From Gammaproteobacteria bacterium (GTDB lineage Bacteria; Pseudomonadota; Gammaproteobacteria; Chromatiales; Chromatiaceae): a stretch of DNA of 64,000 nucleotides. The notes beneath the pieces are model-generated. The model was not told the DNA's origin, ran no database searches, and worked only from the letters and a program-made list of their open reading frames with translations. A program made the position numbers and the translations under genes. Numbering within the stretch: the stretch's first letter is position 1; every line of letters begins with the position of its first letter. This document shows positions 57,598 to 64,000 of the stretch, in pieces. The stretch lies in NCBI GenBank assembly GCA_009929855.1, contig RZZN01000005.1:1-64000 (forward strand), given 5' to 3'.

Positions 57598-59172
57598 GTG
57601 AATGCAATCGATCTGGGACTGTTCGCGAGCCGTCTCGACGCGGTCTGCGAGGAGATGGGGGCGGTGCTGCGGCAGGCCGCCTTCTCGACGAATATCCGTG
57701 ATCGGCTTGATTTTTCGTGCGCCGTGTTCGATCGGGCGGGTCGACTCTGCGCGCAGGCCGCACATATCCCGGTCCATCTCGGGAGCATGGCCCATGCGAT
57801 GGCCGACATCGTTGGTGCCGTCGACTGGGCCGCGGGCGACATGTTGGTCCTCAATGATCCATTCCTCGGCGGAACCCATCTCCCCGACGTGACACTCGTC
57901 GCGCCACTGTTCTCCTCTGGACGCCTCATCGCGTTCGTGGCCAATCGCGCCCATCATGCCGATATCGGTGCGAGCGCGCCCGGCTCGATGCCGGTCTCGC
58001 GCACGCTCGCCGAGGAGGGGCTGGTCATCGCGCCGGTTCATCTGATTCGCTGTGGTCGATTGAGGCAAAGCGTCTATTCGCGGATCCTCGCGGTGACCCG
58101 CAATCCGGATGAGGCCGGGGGCGATTTCATGGCCCAGATCGGTGCCAATCACAGGGGTCTCGAGCGGCTCGGGCAGCTCGTCGAGCGCATGGGTGTGAGC
58201 GCCTACGCAGCGGCCCTGGATGAGCTGAACGACTATGGCGAGCGACTTGCCCGAGGCGCTCTTGCGGCCATCCCAAGCGGCGTCTATCGGTTCGAGGATT
58301 ACATGGACGACGATGGACAGGGCACAACGGCGATTCCGATTCGGGTGACGATCCAGGCCTCCGAGGCGGGCGTCCATGTCGACTTTTCAGGAACAGCCGG
58401 TCAGGTGCCAGGAAACATCAACTGCCCGCTCGCGGTCGCCGCGGCAGCGGTCTTCTACGCCTTTCGTTGTCTGATGCCGCCGCAAACGCCAGCGTGCGCT
58501 GGCAGTCTGAGACCCATCAGTCTTGCTGCGCCAGTCGGCAGCCTGCTCAATGCGCAACGCCCTGCGGCGGTCGCCGCTGGCAATGTCGAGACGAGTAGTC
58601 GTGTCGTGGATGTCGTCCTGGGTGCCCTGGCTGCGGCCCTACCGGAGCGGATCCCTGCCGCCAGTCAAGGCAGCATGAACAATCTGGCCATCGGCAGTGC
58701 CGACCCCGACGCGCCTTGGGACTATTATGAAACCATCGGTGGCGGCATGGGTGCGGGTGCCCAGGGCGGGGGGTGGTCGGGCGTGCACACCCACATGACC
58801 AATACGCTCAACACCCCGATCGAGGTGCTGGAGTCACGCTATCCGATCCGGGTCACGCGCTATGCATTGCGTGGCGGATCGGGTGGTCGCGGAACCCGGA
58901 CGGGCGGTGCTGGGCTGCTGCGCGAGCTGATCTTTCTCGCTCCAGCCGAGGTGGCACTCCTGACCGAGCGGCGCCGCTTCACGCCCTGGGGGAGCGCGGG
59001 CGGCGCGCCTGGCAGTCCCGGTCGCAATCGGCTCAATGGCCAGGATCTTCCATCCAAGCTCAGTCTGCGCGTCGCTCGCGGTGATCGCTTGACCATCGAG
59101 ACGCCGGGCGGTGGAGGCTGGGGTGCGGACGCGGAGGCCGTGTGCACGGCTCCGACACGTCATGACGATTGA
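57598..59172 (+). CDS. Hydantoinase B / 5-oxoprolinase HyuB-like subunit, without HyuA
   Basis: A 524-residue protein with HyuB family landmarks: FSTNIRDRLDFSCAVFD, HIPVHLGSMAHAM, NDPFLGGTHLPDVTLVAP, VANRAHHADIG and the glycine-rich IGGGMGAGAQGGG and ETPGGGGWG. ATP-dependent hydantoinases and acetone carboxylases need HyuA with HyuB; only HyuB is here. The GTG at 57598 has GGGAGG nine bases away and gives the usual NAIDLGLFASRLDAVCEEMG start. The substrate (5-oxoproline, a hydantoin or other) cannot be assigned. It runs into the amidotransferase gene after 37 bases. Confidence 0.88.
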   Translation: MNAIDLGLFASRLDAVCEEMGAVLRQAAFSTNIRDRLDFSCAVFDRAGRLCAQAAHIPVHLGSMAHAMADIVGAVDWAAGDMLVLNDPFLGGTHLPDVTLVAPLFSSGRLIAFVANRAHHADIGASAPGSMPVSRTLAEEGLVIAPVHLIRCGRLRQSVYSRILAVTRNPDEAGGDFMAQIGANHRGLERLGQLVERMGVSAYAAALDELNDYGERLARGALAAIPSGVYRFEDYMDDDGQGTTAIPIRVTIQASEAGVHVDFSGTAGQVPGNINCPLAVAAAAVFYAFRCLMPPQTPACAGSLRPISLAAPVGSLLNAQRPAAVAAGNVETSSRVVDVVLGALAAALPERIPAASQGSMNNLAIGSADPDAPWDYYETIGGGMGAGAQGGGWSGVHTHMTNTLNTPIEVLESRYPIRVTRYALRGGSGGRGTRTGGAGLLRELIFLAPAEVALLTERRRFTPWGSAGGAPGSPGRNRLNGQDLPSKLSLRVARGDRLTIETPGGGGWGADAEAVCTAPTRHDD

Positions 59173-59209
59173 CGCCTGATCAAGCGATTCCGGCTAGGAG
59201 GATGTTTGC

Positions 59210-60994
59210 GTGTGCGGTATCTGTGGTGAATTGAGATTCGACCAGGCACCGGCCGACCTACAGGCCGTCCAGGCGATGATGGGCGAGCTGACACGACGTG
59301 GCCCGGACCATGGCGGTAGCTATAGCGACGGACCGCTCGGCTTCGGGCATCGACGCCTCTCGATCATCGATCTCTCGGTCCGCTCCAACCAGCCCTTGGT
59401 CGATGCGGCACTGGGTCTGGCGCTCGTCTTCAATGGGACCATCTACAACCACCGGGCGCTGCGCCATGAACTGGAAGGGCAGGGCTATCGTTTTTTTTCC
59501 GAGGGTGACAGCGAGGTCATCCTCAAAGCCTGGCATGCCTGGGGCACCGGGTGTTGCGAGCGTCTTCACGGGATGTTCGCATTCGCCCTCTGGGATGCCA
59601 ATCGTCAGGTGCTCTTCTTGGCACGTGATCGTTTCGGGATCAAGCCGCTCTATTGGTCCGAGACTGGCGCGAGCCTGCGTTTCGCCTCGAGCACTCAGGC
59701 CCTCTTGGCGGCGGGCGGGGTCGACACCAGCATCGATCCGGTGGCCCTGCATCATCTCTTCACACTGCATGCGGTGGTCCCGGCGCCGCGCACCATCCTA
59801 CAGGGCGTGCGCAAGCTGCCTCCCGCCCACTGGCTCTTGATCGATGCGCAAGGCAATCGCAGCGAGGCGGCCTACTGGCATCTTTCGGCAACCCGTCCGA
59901 GCGAGCCGCTCGGTGATGCCGATTGGGTGGAGGCGATCCATGTCGCGCTGCGTCACGCGGTCAAGATTCGTCGCGAGGTTGCGGACGTCCCGGTCGGCGT
60001 CTTGCTGTCCGGCGGTCTGGATTCGAGCCTCTTGGTCGCGTTGCTGGCCGAGGCCGGGGTCACTGATCTGCGGACCTTCTCGGTGGGCTTCGAGGACACC
60101 CCGGAGGAGTCAGGGAGCGAGTTCCAGTACTCGGACTTGGTGGTCGAGCGCTATGCCACCCGTCACCAGCGCGTCCTGATCCCCAACGCCCAGGTTCTGG
60201 AGCGACTGCCGGAGGCGATCGATGCCATGACCGAGCCCATGTTCGGCCAGGACGCGGTCGCCTTCTATCTGCTCGCCGAGCAGGTGTCGCGCGAGGTCAA
60301 GGTGGTGCAGTCCGGGCAGGGCGCCGACGAGGTGTTCGGTGGCTATTTCTGGTATCCGCGCATTGCCGCGGAGACGGCGGGCTCCGCGCTGGAGCGGCTG
60401 AGCAAGCACTATTTCGACCGGGATCATGATGAGTATCGGCGTTTGATCACCGACACCTATGCCGGCGCCGATCATACCTCGGCACTGATCGGCGAGCGCC
60501 TCGCCGAGCCGGATGCCGATGAGCTCATGGATGCGGTGCTGCGCCTTGATGTCACCACCCTGATCGTCGATGATCCGGTCAAGCGGGTCGACAACATGAC
60601 CATGGCTTGGGGATTGGAGGCGCGGGTCCCCTTCCTGGATCACCAACTGGTCGAACTGGCCGCGCGGTGTCCGCCGGCGCTCAAGCTGCGTGATGGTGGC
60701 AAATATCCGCTCAAGGCGTTGGCACGCGGTCGACTCCCGGATGCGGTGATCGATCGGCCCAAGGGCTATTTCCCGATGCCTGCACTCAAATATGTACGGG
60801 GTCCCTTTCTCGATCTGATGCGTGATGTGCTCGACTCACGCGCTAGCCGTGAGCGCGGTCTCTATCGCCGCGAGTATCTCGAGCAACTCCTCGCCGCTCC
60901 CGATATGCACCATACCCGCATCCAAGGCAGCAAGCTCTGGCACCTGGCGTTGCTCGAACTGTGGCTGCAACGCAACGTCGATCTCAGTGCCTGA
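59210..60994 (+). CDS. Asparagine-synthase-type amidotransferase, probably N-acetylglutaminylglutamine amide synthesis
   Basis: A 594-residue enzyme with an N-terminal glutamine amidotransferase domain (nucleophile Cys2, start CGICGELRFD, from a GTG with AGGAGG eight bases away) and an ATP-pyrophosphatase domain with SGGLDSSLLVALL. The wording of the C-terminal half (KRVDNMTMAWGLEARVPFLD, RPKGYFPMPALKYVRGP, GSKLWHLALLELWLQ) follows the AsnB-like family that amidates N-acetylglutaminylglutamine, an osmolyte; I recall this family and cannot run a search. Its usual partners, the GNAT/ATP-grasp synthetase and a peptidase, are not adjacent. A plain asparagine synthetase is the main alternative. 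Confidence 0.75.
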   Translation: MCGICGELRFDQAPADLQAVQAMMGELTRRGPDHGGSYSDGPLGFGHRRLSIIDLSVRSNQPLVDAALGLALVFNGTIYNHRALRHELEGQGYRFFSEGDSEVILKAWHAWGTGCCERLHGMFAFALWDANRQVLFLARDRFGIKPLYWSETGASLRFASSTQALLAAGGVDTSIDPVALHHLFTLHAVVPAPRTILQGVRKLPPAHWLLIDAQGNRSEAAYWHLSATRPSEPLGDADWVEAIHVALRHAVKIRREVADVPVGVLLSGGLDSSLLVALLAEAGVTDLRTFSVGFEDTPEESGSEFQYSDLVVERYATRHQRVLIPNAQVLERLPEAIDAMTEPMFGQDAVAFYLLAEQVSREVKVVQSGQGADEVFGGYFWYPRIAAETAGSALERLSKHYFDRDHDEYRRLITDTYAGADHTSALIGERLAEPDADELMDAVLRLDVTTLIVDDPVKRVDNMTMAWGLEARVPFLDHQLVELAARCPPALKLRDGGKYPLKALARGRLPDAVIDRPKGYFPMPALKYVRGPFLDLMRDVLDSRASRERGLYRREYLEQLLAAPDMHHTRIQGSKLWHLALLELWLQRNVDLSA

Positions 60995-61054
60995 CCCCTT
61001 GCTCGCGTATCTCCGAGCCCAGTCCAGGTGCGTGTGTCCGCCCGCGCGCTCGGC

Positions 61055-62887
61055 TCACTCCACCGTGACCGATTTGGCCAGATTGCGCGGCTGGTCGACA
61101 TCGGTCCCTTTCAGCACCGCGACATGGTAGGCCAGCAGCTGGAGCGGGATGGTGAAGAGCAGCGGTGCAACCAGATCCTCGGTCTCGGGCAGGCGGATCA
61201 CTGTCACGCCTTCCTCGTCGGCGATCGGTACCCGCGAGTCGGCAAAGACATAGAGCTGGCCACCGCGCGCGCGGACCTCCTCGAGGTTCGACTTGAGCTT
61301 CTCCAGCAGCGCGTTGTTGGGTGCGACCGCCACCACCGGCATCTGCTCGTCGATCAAGGCGAGCGGACCATGCTTGAGCTCGCCGGCTGGATAAGCCTCG
61401 GCATGGATGTAGGAGATCTCCTTGAGCTTGAGTGCGCCTTCCATCGCGATCGGGTACTGCTCGCCGCGTCCGAGAAACAGCGTATGCTCTTTGTCGACGA
61501 AGATCTCGGCGAGCGCGGCGATTCGCTCATCGAGCGCGAGAATGGATTCGGCTGCGCTCGGCAGTGCGCGCAGCGTGGTGACGATCTGACTCTCGGTCTC
61601 CGCCGCCATGCCGCGGCACCGCCCCAGTGCCGTGGTGAGCAGCAGCAACGCGACCAGTTGGGTGGTGAAGGCCTTGGTGGACGCGACCCCGATCTCGGGT
61701 CCGGCGTGGGTCAGTAGGACCAGGTCCGATTCACGGACCAATGAGCTTTCCGGGACATTGCAGATCGCCAAGGTGGCGGCATATCCGGTGGCTTTCGCCA
61801 ATCGCAGCGCGGCGAGTGTATCGGCGGTCTCGCCGGATTGAGAGAGTGTCACGAACAGTGCGCTCGGCGGGACCACGTGCTTACGGTAGCGGTATTCGCT
61901 CGCGATCTCCACCGAGCAGGCCAGTCCAGTCAGAGACTCGATCCAATTGCGGGCGACCAGCGCCGCGTGGTAGCTGGTCCCGCAAGCGACCAGGGTCACG
62001 GCCTGGATCCTGCCGAAGAGCTCGGGGGCGCGATTGCCGAAGCTCTCAGTGAGGACCCGCTGGCCGGTGAGACGTCCCTCCAGGATATCGGCGATGGCGC
62101 GTGGCTGTTCGAAGATCTCCTTGAGCATGAAATGGCGATATTCGCCACGTTCTGCCGCATCCGCCGAGAGCGATGAGGTCTTGATTGGTCGGGTGACGAG
62201 CGCGCCCGTCCGATCATAGATGTGCACGCTCTCGCGAGTCAGCTCGGCGATGTCGCCCTCTTCGAGGAAGATGAAGCGATTCGTCACCGGCAGTAGGGCG
62301 AACACATCCGATGCGATGAAGTGTTCTCCGAAGCCCACGCCGATCACCAGAGGACTCCCTTGACGTGCCGCCACGAGATGGCTCGGGTCCTGGGTGTCGA
62401 TGACGCCGAGCGCGTAGGCGCCCTCCAACCGCGCGGTGGCGAGGCGCACGGCCGCGGTCAGCGGCTGACCGCTCAACAGCTCGTCATAGATGGCGTGCGC
62501 GATGACCTCGGTGTCAGTCTCCGATGAAAAATGATGCCCGGCGGCAATCTGCTCATGACGCAGTGTCTCATGGTTTTCGATGATGCCATTGTGTACCACC
62601 ACGCAGCGGTCGCGACAGACATGAGGATGGGCATTGCGGGGCGCGGGCTCACCATGTGTCGCCCAGCGTGTATGGGCGATCCCGAGCGTCCCCGGCAGAG
62701 GGCGCTCGGTGACGGCCTCGATGAGCCGGGCGACCTTGCCGAGCGTGCGTGCGCGATTGAGACGGCAAGGCGCTTCCAGGACGGCGATGCCGGCCGAGTC
62801 GTAGCCGCGATACTCGAGTCGGCGCAGTCCTTCCAACAGGATGGCCGCCACTGGTCGTTGGGCGATGGCCCCGACGATACCGCACAT
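61055..62887 (-). CDS. glmS: Glutamine--fructose-6-phosphate aminotransferase (isomerizing)
   Basis: Forms glucosamine-6-phosphate, the entry to UDP-GlcNAc. The 610-residue protein has the class-II amidotransferase domain (Cys2, [17 protein letters not shown]), two SIS sugar isomerase domains ([46 protein letters not shown]) and the family C-terminus KSVTVE. Length equals E. coli GlmS (609). It lies 193 bases below glmU on the same strand; the gap shows no recognised gene or riboswitch. It converges on the amidotransferase gene. Confidence 0.97.
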   Translation of the reverse strand: MCGIVGAIAQRPVAAILLEGLRRLEYRGYDSAGIAVLEAPCRLNRARTLGKVARLIEAVTERPLPGTLGIAHTRWATHGEPAPRNAHPHVCRDRCVVVHNGIIENHETLRHEQIAAGHHFSSETDTEVIAHAIYDELLSGQPLTAAVRLATARLEGAYALGVIDTQDPSHLVAARQGSPLVIGVGFGEHFIASDVFALLPVTNRFIFLEEGDIAELTRESVHIYDRTGALVTRPIKTSSLSADAAERGEYRHFMLKEIFEQPRAIADILEGRLTGQRVLTESFGNRAPELFGRIQAVTLVACGTSYHAALVARNWIESLTGLACSVEIASEYRYRKHVVPPSALFVTLSQSGETADTLAALRLAKATGYAATLAICNVPESSLVRESDLVLLTHAGPEIGVASTKAFTTQLVALLLLTTALGRCRGMAAETESQIVTTLRALPSAAESILALDERIAALAEIFVDKEHTLFLGRGEQYPIAMEGALKLKEISYIHAEAYPAGELKHGPLALIDEQMPVVAVAPNNALLEKLKSNLEEVRARGGQLYVFADSRVPIADEEGVTVIRLPETEDLVAPLLFTIPLQLLAYHVAVLKGTDVDQPRNLAKSVTVE

Positions 62888-63080
62888 AGAAGATCCTCGG
62901 TGTCAGCCCAGGCTGAAGTCCTCGAGCCTGGAGAATGCAATTGAGCCGTGGTGGCGCGCGCGGGGACAAGATGCTTGCATGGGCGGTCCTCGATCCTGCC
63001 TGCCACCCAGGATGCATCGGGTCGCGTGAGTCGGCGCGCTCATCAGGGGCGAGTGATGATGCGTCAAGCGCTTGGTCGAA

Positions 63081-64000
63081 TCATCGTTTCACCGGTCTGC
63101 GCCAACCCGGCACACTGCTCTGCGGCGCTCGGGTGAGTGTCAGCTGATCGGCCGGGGTGTCGCGCGTGATCACCGAGCCGGCGCCGATGGTGGCGCCCGT
63201 GCCGATCGTGACCGGGGCGACCAAGGACGTGTTCGATCCGATGAAGGCACCATCCAGGATCTGCGTCTTGGATTTGTTGACGCCATCATAATTGCAGGTG
63301 ACGGTGCCCGCGCCGACGTTGACCCCGGCACCAATCTCGGCATCACCGAGATACGTCAAGTGATTGGCCTTGCTGCCGGTGCCGAGTCGGGCCTTCTTCA
63401 TCTCGACGAAATTACCCACATGGGTGTGATCGGCGAGCTCGGTCGCGGGACGTAGACGGGCGAAGGGACCAATGCGTGCGTGCGCGCCGACGTGCGCGCC
63501 CTCGATGATCGAATTGGCCAAGACCTCGGTCGCCGCGCCGATGCTGCAGTCCTTGAGCAGACAATTGGGTCCGATGCGCACCCCGCTGGCCAAGCGCACC
63601 TCGCCCTCGATGATGCAGTTGATGTCGAGACTGACATCGGCCTCGGCATGGAGGACCCCACGCAGGTCGAAACGGGCGGGGTCGGCCAGGGTCACCCCGG
63701 CGCGCATCAGATCCTCGGCGGCTTGTCGCTGATAATCACGTTCGAGCACGGCGAGTTGCACGCGGTCGTTCACCCCGGCGACCTCTGCTAGACGCGTCGG
63801 CTGGGTGCTGGCGATGCGCACCCCGTCGGTGGCAGCCAGGGCGATGACGTCGGTGAGATAATACTCGCCTTGGGCATTGATGTTGTCGACTCGACCGAGC
63901 CAGTCGACGAGTCGCGCACGATCGGCGATCAGGATGCCGGTGTTCACCTCGCTGATCAGGCGTTGCTCGGGTGTCGCATCCCGCTCCTCGACGATCCCGG
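63081..64000 (-). CDS. glmU: Bifunctional UDP-GlcNAc pyrophosphorylase / GlcN-1-P acetyltransferase, 5' end off the window
   Basis: The visible ~306 codons are the end of the uridylyltransferase domain ([38 protein letters not shown]) and the whole left-handed beta-helix acetyltransferase domain with [39 protein letters not shown]-type site [12 protein letters not shown] and C-terminal GWRRPVKR. The frame is open to base 64000 without a start, so the N-terminal half lies beyond the right edge. It provides UDP-GlcNAc for cell wall and lipopolysaccharide, together with glmS downstream. Confidence 0.97.
   Translation of the reverse strand, partial: GIVEERDATPEQRLISEVNTGILIADRARLVDWLGRVDNINAQGEYYLTDVIALAATDGVRIASTQPTRLAEVAGVNDRVQLAVLERDYQRQAAEDLMRAGVTLADPARFDLRGVLHAEADVSLDINCIIEGEVRLASGVRIGPNCLLKDCSIGAATEVLANSIIEGAHVGAHARIGPFARLRPATELADHTHVGNFVEMKKARLGTGSKANHLTYLGDAEIGAGVNVGAGTVTCNYDGVNKSKTQILDGAFIGSNTSLVAPVTIGTGATIGAGSVITRDTPADQLTLTRAPQSSVPGWRRPVKR

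Noticed and set aside
62888-63080. glmS ribozyme or other regulator between glmU and glmS
   Set aside because: The self-cleaving glmS element is known from Gram-positives and no conserved core was seen here.

Overview
The window looks like a chromosomal segment of a GC-rich gammaproteobacterium, most likely of the order Chromatiales (purple sulfur bacteria and relatives). The support is indirect: gene orders typical of gammaproteobacteria (rplU-rpmA-obgE; maf-rng-yhdP-nitrilase-tldD-pmbA; gshB-tonB-yqgE-ruvX-pyrR-pyrB-pyrX), plus a K+-dependent-type membrane pyrophosphatase, a KaiB-fold protein, a glyoxylate bypass cluster and a flavin oxidoreductase/DUF1365/Cfa lipid cluster. No photosynthesis or sulfur oxidation gene lies in the window, so the placement is inference. 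There is no phage, insertion sequence, CRISPR array or other obvious mobile DNA.

Layout. 1-4.5 kb: the 3' end of a 5S rRNA gene with its terminator; the rplU-rpmA-obgE-proB operon (minus); ispB and tRNA-Pro(CGG) (plus). This part is visibly less GC-rich than the rest. 4.6-10.8 kb: an MFS transporter, then an overlapping minus-strand run of flavin oxidoreductase, DUF1365, Cfa-type methyltransferase and serB. 11-22 kb: pmbA, tldD, nitrilase, yhdP, rng, maf and rlmH, all minus. 22-32 kb: a free-standing homocysteine-methyltransferase domain of MetH, maeB, a small membrane protein, an AmpG-like permease and a PAS/GGDEF/EAL protein whose 3' end overlaps an orphan KaiB-like gene. 32-38 kb: a two-domain thioredoxin-like protein, then aceA-rraA-aceK (isocitrate lyase, RNase E regulator, isocitrate dehydrogenase kinase/phosphatase), and pdxH. 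38-45 kb: hppA, a secreted Pro-rich protein, an RLAN/ATP-grasp ligase, a GNAT/C39-peptidase fusion, and argE. 45-54 kb: the rsmE-gshB-apbE-tonB-yqgE-ruvX-pyrR-pyrB-pyrX run (minus). 54-57.4 kb: argF, argD and sodB. 57.6-64 kb: an orphan hyuB, an asparagine-synthase-type amidotransferase resembling the N-acetylglutaminylglutamine amide enzyme, glmS, and glmU running off the right edge.

Metabolic themes: arginine (argE, argF, argD) and pyrimidine synthesis, glutathione, UDP-GlcNAc precursors (glmS, glmU), C2 assimilation through the glyoxylate bypass with malic enzyme, membrane lipid modification and pyrophosphate-driven ion pumping. The points most worth following are the GNAT-C39/RLAN-ATP-grasp/secreted protein unit (40.5-44.1 kb), the promoter-terminator-uORF arrangement in front of argD (56.54-56.65 kb), a plus-strand promoter-to-terminator unit with no recognisable gene (53.92-54.33 kb), the orphan KaiB-like gene, and the lone MetH domain.
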